Assembly: GCA_002343715.1 (NCBI GenBank)
Contig: DDSA01000042.1
Location: 1-9,187 of the forward strand
Reading direction: 5' to 3'
Length of the DNA: 9,187 nt
DNA from: Phycisphaerales bacterium UBA2402
GTDB lineage: Bacteria > Planctomycetota > Phycisphaerae > Phycisphaerales > UBA1924
Of this stretch, positions 1 through 6,741 are shown in pieces; within the stretch, counting starts at the first letter, position 1, and each line of letters starts with the position of its first letter. Both the position numbers and the translations under genes were made by a program. The notes beneath the pieces were generated by a model. The model ran no database searches. It saw only the letters and a list, made by a program, of their open reading frames with translations, and was not told the origin of the DNA.

Positions 1-1
1 G

Positions 2-184
2 CAGATGCCCGCGGGGATCCCGGTGGGCACGCTGGCCATCGGGCGCGCGGGGGCGGTCAACGCGGCCCTGCTCGCCGCGGCGGTGCTGGCGATCACGGAT
101 TCCACGGTGCGGGAGCGGCTCATCGCCTTCCGAACGGCGCAGACTTCGCGGGTTCTGAAGGCCGGCCTGGCGGGAAGGAACTGA
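2..184 (+). CDS. purE: 5-(carboxyamino)imidazole ribonucleotide mutase, C-terminal end (partial)
   Basis: The window opens inside this gene; 60 codons are visible, ending at TGA 182-184. PurE moves the carboxyl group of N5-CAIR to give CAIR in cytoplasmic purine synthesis. The visible start, [14 protein letters not shown], followed by [11 protein letters not shown], matches the family's C-terminal region, where the usual form is close to MPxGVPVATVAIGxAGAxNAALLA. The closing helix ([17 protein letters not shown]) is also typical. The substrate-binding residues of the N-terminal half lie outside the window, so activity cannot be judged. purK, the frequent partner, does not follow; the next gene is an unrelated dehydrogenase 184 bases on. 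Identification is by motif recall, without a search. Confidence 0.88.
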   Translation, partial: QMPAGIPVGTLAIGRAGAVNAALLAAAVLAITDSTVRERLIAFRTAQTSRVLKAGLAGRN

Positions 185-368
185 CCCGAGATCGAATCCT
201 CACCGTGTTCACCGTCCGGCACACCCCCCGCAATTCCCCTACCATTCCACCACGCGAGGCCGCTCTCTCCCCGCCCCGGCCGCGCGGCATTCATCCATGC
301 CCACCACACTCCCCGTTTCTCGTCCTGTCGCCGTATCAGCACACGAAGTTCAGGAGCCCGGCCCCACC
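185..368. other. Intergenic region purE to dehydrogenase
   Basis: This C-rich stretch shows no convincing promoter, terminator hairpin or small gene. The dehydrogenase frame is open back to an ATG at 297, but residues from there to 368 are P/V/S-rich and precede the point where the family normally begins, so I treat them as leader. Confidence 0.5.
353..356 (+). promoter_or_regulatory. Candidate ribosome binding site for the dehydrogenase
   Basis: GGAG lies 12 bases before ATG 369. That spacing is long but usable. The alternative ATG at 297 has only C-rich sequence before it, so this site helps favour 369. Confidence 0.4.
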
Positions 369-1406
369 ATGCGCGCCCTTGTGAAGCACCACGCCGGCCC
401 CGAACTTCAGTTTGTTTCCGATCGCCCCGTGCCCAGGCCCGGCCCTCGGGACGTGCTCATCAAGGTGACCAAGGCGGGCATCTGCGGCACCGACAAGCAC
501 ATCTGGGAGTGGGACGAGTGGGCCGCCGGGCGGATCCCCATCGGCATCGTCACCGGGCACGAGTTCGTCGGCATCATCGAGGCGATCGGCAGCGCGGTCA
601 CACGCTGCCAGGTCGGCCAGCGCGTCAGCGCCGAAGGGCACATCACCGCGGGCGTCGATTACAACTCGCGCACGGGCAATGCACACATCGCCAGCGACAC
701 GCGCATCCTGGGCATCGACCGCGACGGGGTCTTCGCGGACTATGTCTGCGTGCCCGAGGAGAACGTCTGGCCCGTGCACCCGAGCATCCCCGACAAGGTC
801 GCCGCGGTGCTCGACCCCCTGGGCAACGCCGTGCACACCGTCATGGCCGCGGGCGTGAGCGCCAAGAGCGTGCTCATCACCGGCACGGGCATCATCGGCC
901 TGATGGCCGTGACGGTGGCCAAGGCGGCGGGGGCGGGGCGCATCTTCGCCACCGACATGAACCCCCACCGCCGGGGGCTGGCGAAGAAACTCGGCGCGGC
1001 CGAGGCCTTCGACCCGCGTGACGGCGCGTGGATCGGCGAGATTCGGCGCGCCTGCCGCGGCGAGGGCGTCGATGTGCTGCTCGAAATGTCCGGCAGCCCC
1101 GCGGCGTACGACCAGGGCTTTTCCTGCCTGCGAAACGGCGGGGTCGCGGCCCTGCTGGGCATCCCCGCCAAGCCGCCGACCTTCAACATCACCCAGCACG
1201 TCGTCTTCAAGGGCGCCACCGTGCTGGGGATCAACGGTCGCAAGATGTTCGAGACCTGGTACCAGATGGAGGAGTTGCTGGTCGGCGGGCGCCTCCAACT
1301 CGACGACATCATCACCCACGAGTTCCCCATCGAGCAGTTCAAGAAGGCCCACGAGACCATGCTCAGCGGCGAGGGGATCAAGGTCGTGATGAGCGTGAAC
1401 GGCTAG
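369..1406 (+). CDS. tdh: Zinc-dependent L-threonine 3-dehydrogenase-like protein (medium-chain dehydrogenase)
   Basis: This 345-residue protein (E. coli Tdh has 341) aligns throughout with threonine dehydrogenase, which oxidises L-threonine to 2-amino-3-ketobutyrate with NAD+ in the cytoplasm. Catalytic-zinc and proton-relay residues are present: Cys39, Thr41 and His44 in GICGTDKH, and His64-Glu65 in TGHEFVG. Tdh-type signatures include AEGHIT (88-93), LDPLGNAVHT (148-157), a Rossmann GTGIIG (172-177) with Asp196 favouring NAD, LEMSGSP (238-244) and GRKMFETWYQM (290-300). The oddity is the structural-zinc loop: all four cysteines of the family's C-x2-C-x2-C-x7-C are replaced (Ala94, Asp97, Ser100, Ala108) with no length change. 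The start is set at 369 because family homology begins there and GGAG precedes it; an in-frame ATG at 297 would add 24 unsupported residues. The usual partner kbl is not adjacent. The substrate could be another polyol or amino alcohol. Confidence 0.85.
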   Translation: MRALVKHHAGPELQFVSDRPVPRPGPRDVLIKVTKAGICGTDKHIWEWDEWAAGRIPIGIVTGHEFVGIIEAIGSAVTRCQVGQRVSAEGHITAGVDYNSRTGNAHIASDTRILGIDRDGVFADYVCVPEENVWPVHPSIPDKVAAVLDPLGNAVHTVMAAGVSAKSVLITGTGIIGLMAVTVAKAAGAGRIFATDMNPHRRGLAKKLGAAEAFDPRDGAWIGEIRRACRGEGVDVLLEMSGSPAAYDQGFSCLRNGGVAALLGIPAKPPTFNITQHVVFKGATVLGINGRKMFETWYQMEELLVGGRLQLDDIITHEFPIEQFKKAHETMLSGEGIKVVMSVNG

Positions 1407-1550
1407 ATTATTGGAAATTGCTGGGATTCGCCCGCGAACTGTTCACGACTGTTCATTTTTTCGTTTTGAACAGTTGGATGACACATGAGCGTCCACGCCA
1501 TCGAAAAGTGAGGCGCTTGGTCAGGCATCATCAACCGAAGCCGCCTACCC
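1407..1550. other. Regulatory-looking gap before the GH2 gene
   Basis: This 144-base gap is much more AT-rich than its flanks, notably around 1405-1475. It holds the three-copy repeat at 1438-1474. I could not settle a -35/-10 pair. TTGAAC at 1466-1471 resembles a -35 box, but nothing at the right distance resembles a -10. No Shine-Dalgarno is visible before ATG 1551. Confidence 0.55.
1437..1475. promoter_or_regulatory. Operator-like cluster: two direct and one inverted copy of ACTGTTCA
   Basis: ACTGTTCA occurs at 1438-1445 and again at 1448-1455, a 10-base step or about one helical turn. Its exact reverse complement TGAACAGT lies at 1467-1474. The outer pair extends to a perfect 9-base inverted repeat (1437-1445 with 1467-1475). 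Exact copies on one face of the helix in the gap before a secreted glycosidase suggest a binding site for a sugar-responsive regulator, for example AraC or LacI type; that is inference, since no regulator gene is in the window. It could instead be a transcript hairpin ending the dehydrogenase mRNA. However, the stems are AT-rich, the inner loop is 11 bases and no T-run follows the stem, so a terminator is less likely. Confidence 0.55.
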
Positions 1551-3899
1551 ATGCACATGCCCCGCTCCGCTTTCGCATTCGTGGCCTGCGCCGCGGCGGT
1601 CCCCGCCGCCGCCCAGACCTGGTCCCCCGCCCCCGCGCCGCTGCGGACCCGCTGGGCGGCGGATGTGTCGCCCGCCAACGCCTGGCCGCAGTACCCACGC
1701 CCCACGCTGGTGCGGGAACGCTGGCAGAACCTCAACGGTCTGTGGGACTACGCCATCGCCGAGGGTGATGCCGCGCCGGATTGGAACGGACAATCCCGCG
1801 GCAGGATCCTGGTTCCCTTCCCGATCGAATCGTCGCTCTCGGGGGTCGGCGGGCGGCTGACCGCCGAACAGACGTTGCATTACCGCCGCGTCTTTGAGTG
1901 CCCGGTCGAGTGGCGATCGGGTCGGATCCTGCTGCACTTCGGCGCGGTCGATTGGGAGTGCGCGGTCGCCGTGAACGGCCGAACCGTCGGCACGCACCGG
2001 GGCGGGTACGACCCCTTCTCGTTCGACATCACCGAGGCCCTGCGCGACGGGGCCAACGAACTCACGGTGACGGTCAAAGACCCGACAAACCGGGGGGGCC
2101 AGCCCCGCGGCAAGCAGTGGGACACCTCGCACGCCATCTGGTACACGCCGACTTCGGGCATCTGGCAGACCGTCTGGCTCGAGCCGGTGGGTCCCGCGCA
2201 CCTGACCTCGGCGCGGGTCGAGCACGACGGGATCGGCCGGGATGAGCAGGGCCGCGCACTCGTGCGGAATCCGCGTCTGGTGCTCGGCACGACCGCGGGC
2301 AAGGGCATCGGGGCACGGCTCACGATCGATGCGCCCGCCCCGGACCTCGCCGACCGCATCGCGTTGCGGGAGGACGACAAGCGTCCGGATGAACTCGCGC
2401 TGCCCATCCTGCTCTCGCCGCAGCGGCTCTGGTCGCCGGACTCGCCGACGCTGTACTCGGCCCGCGTGGAACTGCTCGATGAGGAGGCGCGGGTGCTCGA
2501 CTCGGCGAGGATCTCCTTCGGCCTGCGCGACATCGCGGTCACGCCCGATGCTTCGGGCGTTCACCGCCTCTTCCTCAACGGCGAGGCCCTTTTCCACTTC
2601 GGCCCGCTCGACCAGGGCTACTGGCCCGATGGGCTGTACACCCCGCCCACCGAGGAGGCCATGCGCTTCGACATCGAGGCGGTGAAACGCATGGGCGGCA
2701 ACATGCTCCGCAAGCACGTGAAGGTGGAGAGCGAGCGCTTCTATCACCTGTGCGATGCGCTGGGCGTCATGGTCTGGCAGGACATGCCCAGCCCCTTCTT
2801 CAAGTCTCCCCACTTTGATGAGAACTTCCCCGCGCTGAGCGACCCGTGGCGGGCCAACTTCGAGCGGGAACTGCGGGCGTTGATCGACACCCGCCGCCAC
2901 CACCCCAGCATCGTCGTCTGGGTGCCCTTCAACGAGGGCTGGGGGCAGAACGACCTGGAATGGGCCGGGCGCGTGGTGGACCAAACCAAGTCATGGGATC
3001 CGTCGCGCCCCGTCAACTGCGCCAGCGGCTGGACCGACACCGGCAACGGCGACCTTCTCGATATCCACGTCTACCCCGGACCCGCGACCTCGCCACCATC
3101 GCCGCCCCGGGCCGTTGTGCTCGGCGAGTACGGCGGGCTGGGCCTGCCCCTCGAAGGCCACACCTGGGCCGACAAGGCCAACTGGGGGTACGTGAGTTAC
3201 ACGAACAAAGAGGACCTGACCGCGGCGTACCTCGCCCAACTCGCCGCGATCCCGCTGCTCATCGGCGAGGGGCTTTCCGCCGCGGTCTACACACAGACCA
3301 CCGATGTTGAGATCGAGGTGAACGGCTGGCTGACCTACGACCGAGCGGTCTGGAAGATCGATCCCGAGCAGGCCGCGCCCGCGGCCCGGCGTTTGTACGA
3401 ACCCCCGCCGCGGGTCCTGACGATCCTCCCGCGGGCGGGCCGGCCGGGCGCCAACGAGGGTCCGCCGTGGCGCTACACGTTCGAAGCGCCGGGGCAGGGG
3501 TGGGAATCGCCGGGGTACGACGATTCCGCGTGGAGCGCCGGATTCGGCGGGTTCGGGAGCGAGGGCACGCCCGGCGCGATCATCGCCACCGAGTGGACAA
3601 GCCCGGAGATTTACCTCCGCCGGACCATCGACCTCGGCGGGCCGCCGGTCAACCCCGTCTTCACGATCCACCATGATGAAGATGCGGAGGTGTACGTCAA
3701 CGGCATCCTCGCCGCGACGCTGAAGGGGTACACCACCGGCTACACGCACGCCCCGATCCTCGCACCCGCCGCGGCGGAACTGCGCAAGGGCGGGACGATC
3801 ACGCTCGCGGTGCGCTGCCGCCAGACACGGGGCGGGCAGTACATCGACGTGGGGATCGCGGATGTCGTACGGGATCAAGACGCCGCTTCGGTGCAGTAA
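1551..3899 (+). CDS. Secreted glycoside hydrolase family 2 protein (beta-galactosidase/glucuronidase-like)
   Basis: This is a 782-residue exported glycosidase. Residues 1-21 look like a signal peptide, with Arg5, an Ala/Val-rich core and likely cleavage in AAA|QTW. An N-terminal sugar-binding beta-sandwich follows (about 45-220, including RWQNLNGLWDYA and GGYDPFSFDIT), then an immunoglobulin-like domain (about 225-330) and a TIM barrel (about 335-600). The proposed acid/base is Glu462 in PFNEGWGQ and the proposed nucleophile Glu526 in LGEYGG, the usual GH2 pair. MGGNMLRKH and VMVWQDMPSP are also family-typical. A further beta-sandwich (about 640-775, starting WRYTFEAPG) resembles galactose-binding-like domains. 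Known GH2 activities act on beta-galactosides, glucuronides or mannosides; the sequence alone does not fix the substrate. ATG 1551 and ATG 1557 are both possible starts, and neither has a Shine-Dalgarno. It likely acts outside the cell or in the periplasm. The sigma gene follows by 23-47 bases and may be co-transcribed. Confidence 0.93.
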   Translation: MHMPRSAFAFVACAAAVPAAAQTWSPAPAPLRTRWAADVSPANAWPQYPRPTLVRERWQNLNGLWDYAIAEGDAAPDWNGQSRGRILVPFPIESSLSGVGGRLTAEQTLHYRRVFECPVEWRSGRILLHFGAVDWECAVAVNGRTVGTHRGGYDPFSFDITEALRDGANELTVTVKDPTNRGGQPRGKQWDTSHAIWYTPTSGIWQTVWLEPVGPAHLTSARVEHDGIGRDEQGRALVRNPRLVLGTTAGKGIGARLTIDAPAPDLADRIALREDDKRPDELALPILLSPQRLWSPDSPTLYSARVELLDEEARVLDSARISFGLRDIAVTPDASGVHRLFLNGEALFHFGPLDQGYWPDGLYTPPTEEAMRFDIEAVKRMGGNMLRKHVKVESERFYHLCDALGVMVWQDMPSPFFKSPHFDENFPALSDPWRANFERELRALIDTRRHHPSIVVWVPFNEGWGQNDLEWAGRVVDQTKSWDPSRPVNCASGWTDTGNGDLLDIHVYPGPATSPPSPPRAVVLGEYGGLGLPLEGHTWADKANWGYVSYTNKEDLTAAYLAQLAAIPLLIGEGLSAAVYTQTTDVEIEVNGWLTYDRAVWKIDPEQAAPAARRLYEPPPRVLTILPRAGRPGANEGPPWRYTFEAPGQGWESPGYDDSAWSAGFGGFGSEGTPGAIIATEWTSPEIYLRRTIDLGGPPVNPVFTIHHDEDAEVYVNGILAATLKGYTTGYTHAPILAPAAAELRKGGTITLAVRCRQTRGGQYIDVGIADVVRDQDAASVQ

Positions 3900-3922
3900 A
3901 TACGTGCCGCTCGTGGTCTTGC

Positions 3923-4573
3923 ATGTGTACGCTATCGTCACATCGCATGACATACTCCGGCAGCTCACCACACGATGACCCCCGCCGCCACGTGACGCTC
4001 CTGATCGAGGAGGCGGGGCGCGGCGATGCCGAGGCCGCCGCGGCCCTGCTCCCGCTCATCTATGACGAACTGCGCAAACTCGCGTCGAGCAACATGAGCA
4101 AGGAACCCAACGCGGGCGCGGGGCAGACGCTCGAGCCCACCGCGCTGGTGCACGAGGCGTACATGCGCCTCATCGGGCCGGAGGGAAGGAACGAAGACGG
4201 GTGGAACGGGCGTGGGCACTTTTTCGGGGCCGCGGCCATCGCCATGCGGCGCATCCTCATCGAGCGTGCCCGCGCCCGCAAGTCCATCAAACGCGGCGGG
4301 GGACGGACGCGCGTGGACCTGAGCGAGGACGCCGCGGCGATCGACCCGGACTCGGACCAGGCGAGCGACCACATCATCGCGCTCGACTCGGCGCTCACCA
4401 AGCTGGGGCGGCTCGACGCCCGCAAAGCCCGGGTGGTGATGCTGCGGTACTTCGCGGGCTTGTCCGTGGAGCACACCGCGATGGCGATGGGCATCTCCCC
4501 CGCGACGGTGAAGAACGACTGGGCCTTCGCGCGGGCGTGGCTGAGCAAAGAGATCGAAGAACAGACCCGCTAG
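3923..4573 (+). CDS. ECF-type RNA polymerase sigma factor (Sig-70_X6 type)
   Basis: This 216-residue protein directs RNA polymerase to a subset of promoters. The sigma-2 region spans about 24-120, with DAEAAAALLPLIYDELRKLA (35-54), LEPTALVHEAYMRL (70-83) and HFFGAAAIAMRRILIERAR (99-117). The sigma-4 helix-turn-helix lies at about 160-205, including ARVVMLRYFAGLSVEHTAMA and ISPATVKNDWAFARAWL. This pattern fits the ECF subgroup expanded in planctomycetes and Acidobacteria, which often sits beside a serine/threonine kinase gene; none is present here. I see no anti-sigma factor or extra C-terminal domain. A second in-frame ATG at 3947 gives 208 residues. Neither start has a clear Shine-Dalgarno, and family similarity begins only near residue 23, so the start is uncertain. 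It lies just after the GH2 gene on the same strand. Its stop codon interlocks with that of the convergent globin gene. Confidence 0.9.
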   Translation: MCTLSSHRMTYSGSSPHDDPRRHVTLLIEEAGRGDAEAAAALLPLIYDELRKLASSNMSKEPNAGAGQTLEPTALVHEAYMRLIGPEGRNEDGWNGRGHFFGAAAIAMRRILIERARARKSIKRGGGRTRVDLSEDAAAIDPDSDQASDHIIALDSALTKLGRLDARKARVVMLRYFAGLSVEHTAMAMGISPATVKNDWAFARAWLSKEIEEQTR

Positions 4574-5142
4574 GCCGACCGCGGCGGATCGCCGTGGCGT
4601 GTGCGGTGTGGGGTGATGCGCGTGGCATCATCAGGCCCGGCGTAGTGCGTGCGCATGCCGGTTCGCGCCCCGGCCGGTGACGTCGGCACGCCCCCCTGCA
4701 TGGCGTCGCTCACCAGTTGCAGGGCCTGGGCCCATTCCGCGGCGAGTTCGGCGGTCCACGCGGAGCCCAGACTCTTGGCCATGGTCTCGAGCAGCAATGA
4801 ACAGACGATGGGGTAGTGATCGGGCTTCGCGCCGTACCCCTCGTGACGCCGCCCGAGTTCCGCGAGTTTGGTCCGAACCGCCGGAGCGTCGTCCAGACTC
4901 TCCACGACCATGCGCAAGGAGTCGAACAACTTGGCCTCCTGAGCCTTCATGTCCGTGGGAAAGAGCACCCGCACACCGGGGTACCGCGCGAACAGAGCGT
5001 CGTAGAAATCGCGGGTCAGGTCCGTGCCGCGCGGCGCCAACTGGGCCAGGCTCTCCCGGAGTCTTTGGGCCGCGGCGGGATCGACCCGCACCCCGGGAAG
5101 GGACGGGATCGGGCCGCTGAGAGGATGACGGGAGATCGGCAT
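4570..5142 (-). CDS. Single-domain bacterial globin (haemoglobin-like)
   Basis: This 190-residue haem protein resembles the Vitreoscilla haemoglobin/flavohaemoglobin globin domain. Such globins bind O2 or detoxify nitric oxide in the cytoplasm. The globin fold spans about residues 20-150. The proximal haem ligand is probably His100 in LGRRHEGYG, the CD1 phenylalanine is probably Phe61 in RVLFPTDM, and Gln68 (KAQEAKL) is a candidate distal residue. KPDHYPIV (106-113) is also typical. No FAD/NAD reductase domain follows, so an outside reductase is needed. Residues about 151-190 are a polar tail rich in Arg, Thr, His, Gly and Pro, with no counterpart I know. The start at 5142 is chosen because family similarity begins soon after; the frame is open to an ATG at 5238, but that extension is not globin-like. 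The stop overlaps the sigma gene's stop. It is transcribed in the same direction as the topoisomerase gene but 255 bases downstream of it. Confidence 0.85.
   Translation of the reverse strand: MPISRHPLSGPIPSLPGVRVDPAAAQRLRESLAQLAPRGTDLTRDFYDALFARYPGVRVLFPTDMKAQEAKLFDSLRMVVESLDDAPAVRTKLAELGRRHEGYGAKPDHYPIVCSLLLETMAKSLGSAWTAELAAEWAQALQLVSDAMQGGVPTSPAGARTGMRTHYAGPDDATRITPHRTRHGDPPRSA
4579..4597 (+). terminator. Hairpin just after the sigma gene, inside the globin 3' end
   Basis: In the + transcript, 4579-4586 pairs with 4590-4597 through 8 pairs, one of them G-U, around a GAT loop. It starts 6 bases after the sigma stop codon. No T-run follows, so intrinsic termination is uncertain. In the opposite transcript the G-U pair becomes a C-A mismatch, so the structure suits the sigma mRNA better. 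GC-rich DNA forms such stems readily by chance. Confidence 0.35.
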
Positions 5143-5397
5143 GGCTACCAGACAGTGCGAAAACCGTATCCGCCAAAGCCAATGAAACACCTGTGGATGT
5201 ATCCGAACATATATCGTACATTCAGTGGAACGGGGCACGCCTGATTCGGCCCCCGCGAGGCTCGTGCGCCTGATGGTTCGCGGTTGAATCTTTCGGGGGA
5301 CCGCGCGTCATTCAACGTGTTGGGCGCTGGGGAGACGCGCATGCACCTCGGCGGAGCGCATCAGCACCGATGACCGCGAACAGATCCTTCGTACCGG
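5143..5397. other. Intergenic region between globin and topoisomerase genes
   Basis: This gap contains an unusually AT-rich patch at 5206-5223 that could hold a minus-strand promoter for the globin gene; TACGAT and TATATG are both weak -10 candidates, and I found no good -35. The 7-mer GTATCCG occurs at 5166-5172 and 5199-5205. A perfect 7-base inverted repeat, GCGCGTC at 5303-5309 with GACGCGC at 5334-5340 (24-base loop), lies about 57 bases past the topoisomerase stop. It could end that transcript but has no T-run. No small gene is convincing here. Confidence 0.4.
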
Positions 5398-6534
5398 CTA
5401 ATCGAGCCAGTCCTTGGCCTTGAGCCGCTCGGGCACATACTGCTCGGTGATGTAACTGATGTCCTTGGTGATGAGGCTCTCGACTTCCATCTTGAAGCCG
5501 TTGGAGAGGAGGCGGTCGATCTCTTTCTTCCAGCCTCTGTGGCCGTCGAACCAGGGGTAGGCGAGGATTTCCTTCGCGCGTTTGATGTCGTTGTCGTTGA
5601 GGTCGATCTTGACCGCATCGGGCAGGTCGCACTCGTCGTAGTCCTTGGCCCGGATGCCGAGGAACTTGGCCTCGGGGATGGCGAGGCGCGAACTCTCGAA
5701 CGCCAGGGAGATGGACCCCTGCTTGATGACGCTGTAGATGTAGTGCCCCCAGGGGTCACAATCAAGAACGCAGATGATGGGCAGTTTGAGTTCGCGGTTG
5801 AAGCGTTGGAGAAGGCGACGCACCCCGCGCGGCGGCTGGCCCGCGCCGTGGGTGAGGATGCAGTTGTTCTCCTCCCAGAAGCGGTCCTCGTTGAATCGGT
5901 TCCACACCGTGCCCTTCTCGACGTGGAGGACGAACCTGGCCTCGCACTTGCGGAACTCGATGACATCGGGCTCGACGATGCTGGGGATGGCGTACCCGCC
6001 GCTGCCCATGCGGCGGCAGTTGATCTCGTCGCCCTTGTCCACGATGGTGATGTTGCCCACGAGCGAGCCGCGGTTCTCGGCGAAGATGTGCAGTTCCTCG
6101 CGGAGCGCGCCCATCGAGACTTCGAGGTCTTCGAGGATGGGGTCGCTCTCGTCCTGGGTATCGAAGGTGTTCTCCTTCGTGCCGGCGACGGTGTGCTTGG
6201 CCTTGTAGAAGACGCCGCGGAGGCTGCTGGTCTTCTCGGCCTCGATGAGGTCCTTGATGGTGCTGGCGTGCAGCATGGTCTGCATGAACTGCTTGGCCTG
6301 GTTGAGGTTGAAGAGTTGGCGTTCCTGGGTGCCGTCGCCCATGCGGAGGATGCCGACCTTCTTGTCCCAGATGGTGTTGGACCGGGCGCGGGTGGGGATC
6401 TCGATGACGGGCTCTTTCTTCGAGAACGTGCGCTTGGTCACGCCATCGGCCAGGTGAACGATCTTCTTCAGGGTCGCGGCGTCGCGCTCCTTGATCCGTT
6501 TGCTCGCCGTTGACCCGCCCGTTCGCTTCGCCAT
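5398..6534 (-). CDS. top6A: DNA topoisomerase VI subunit A (Spo11-like, type IIB)
   Basis: This 378-residue protein is the DNA-cleaving subunit of topoisomerase VI, which with the ATPase subunit B passes one duplex through another to relax or decatenate DNA. The winged-helix domain holds the catalytic tyrosine, Tyr110 in SLRGVFYKAKH; families usually show RxxYY, so the first Tyr is Phe here. The Toprim domain has Glu206 (HVEKGTVW) and Asp258/Asp260 (LDCDPWGHYIYS). Spacing fits Methanocaldococcus Top6A as I recall it (Tyr103, Glu197, Asp249, Asp251). Other strong matches are FAENRGSLVGNI (151-162), GYAIPSIVEPDVIEF (180-194), GQPPRGVRR (232-240) and a C-terminal KDWLD. The ATG at 6534 has GGAG 7 bases upstream and gives normal family length, so the longer frame to 6669 is rejected. 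No subunit B gene adjoins it: a globin lies downstream and a divergent MBL-fold gene upstream. Third codon positions are almost all G/C in two sampled stretches, so it is not a recent import by composition. Confidence 0.93.
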   Translation of the reverse strand: MAKRTGGSTASKRIKERDAATLKKIVHLADGVTKRTFSKKEPVIEIPTRARSNTIWDKKVGILRMGDGTQERQLFNLNQAKQFMQTMLHASTIKDLIEAEKTSSLRGVFYKAKHTVAGTKENTFDTQDESDPILEDLEVSMGALREELHIFAENRGSLVGNITIVDKGDEINCRRMGSGGYAIPSIVEPDVIEFRKCEARFVLHVEKGTVWNRFNEDRFWEENNCILTHGAGQPPRGVRRLLQRFNRELKLPIICVLDCDPWGHYIYSVIKQGSISLAFESSRLAIPEAKFLGIRAKDYDECDLPDAVKIDLNDNDIKRAKEILAYPWFDGHRGWKKEIDRLLSNGFKMEVESLITKDISYITEQYVPERLKAKDWLD

Positions 6535-6741
6535 CGCGGCACTCCGTCGCCTTTGAATGCTGATGCCGGGGCCACGCCGCTCCGGCGGGGCGAGTGTATG
6601 GACCGGCGCGCGGCCGCGGCGTTCCCGCCGAGCATGGGCGGGGTCGGCGGAACGCGGATTGATGAGCATGCCGGGCGGGAGGTGAACCGCCGGTGCGGCC
6701 GAGGCGGGCGAAAAGCCCGGCCCCGAGAACTACCCTCGTTC
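6535..6741. other. Divergent intergenic region, topoisomerase VI A / MBL-fold gene
   Basis: Promoters for both flanking genes should lie in these 207 GC-rich bases, but none is recognisable. A short hairpin, CGGGC 6705-6709 with GCCCG 6715-6719 around GAAAA, lies 22 bases before the MBL-fold start. The MBL frame is open back to 6553, but that stretch encodes low-complexity Arg/Gly-rich residues unlike the family. Confidence 0.4.
6542..6545 (-). promoter_or_regulatory. Ribosome binding site of the topoisomerase VI A gene
   Basis: GGAG on the minus strand is separated from ATG 6534-6532 by 7 bases. It decides the start among several in-frame options upstream. Confidence 0.65.

Noticed and set aside
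336..1352. Long minus-strand open frame across the dehydrogenase gene.
   Set aside because: It is an antisense shadow typical of high-GC coding DNA. The + frame matches Tdh along its length, and the minus product resembles no family I know.
1448..1474. The inner inverted pair of the ACTGTTCA cluster as an intrinsic terminator for the dehydrogenase gene.
   Set aside because: The stem is AT-rich, the loop is 11 bases and no T-run follows it. The third, direct copy is better explained by protein binding.
1545..2984. A 479-codon minus-strand open frame opposite the GH2 gene.
   Set aside because: The composition (Arg, Gly, Val, Pro, Asp) is that of an antisense shadow, and the + frame has clear GH2 motifs.
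3923..3943. Inverted repeat ATGTG (3923-3927) and CACAT (3939-3943) around the possible sigma-factor start.
   Set aside because: Five-base arms with no extension are expected by chance; no promoter boxes accompany them.
5303..5340. Seven-base inverted repeat GCGCGTC/GACGCGC downstream of the topoisomerase gene as a terminator.
   Set aside because: The 24-base loop and missing T-run make it weak; repeats of this size are common at this GC content.
5539..6513. A + strand open frame of 324 codons opposite the topoisomerase gene.
   Set aside because: The minus strand encodes conserved Top6A motifs with a ribosome site; the + product is repetitive Val/Asp/Leu/Gly/Ala sequence from complementing GC-ending codons.
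5398..6534. The topoisomerase gene is visibly less GC-rich (about 55-58 % in two hand-counted 60-base lines) than the GH2 gene (72 and 80 %), suggesting recent transfer.
   Set aside because: Translating those lines on the minus strand gives G or C at 38 of 40 third codon positions. The lower GC follows from amino-acid content (Lys, Ile, Asn, Asp, Phe), so any transfer is old.
6705..6719. CGGGC-GAAAA-GCCCG hairpin before the MBL-fold gene as a possible riboswitch.
   Set aside because: It is only a 5-base stem in very GC-rich DNA, and I recognise no known aptamer core around it.
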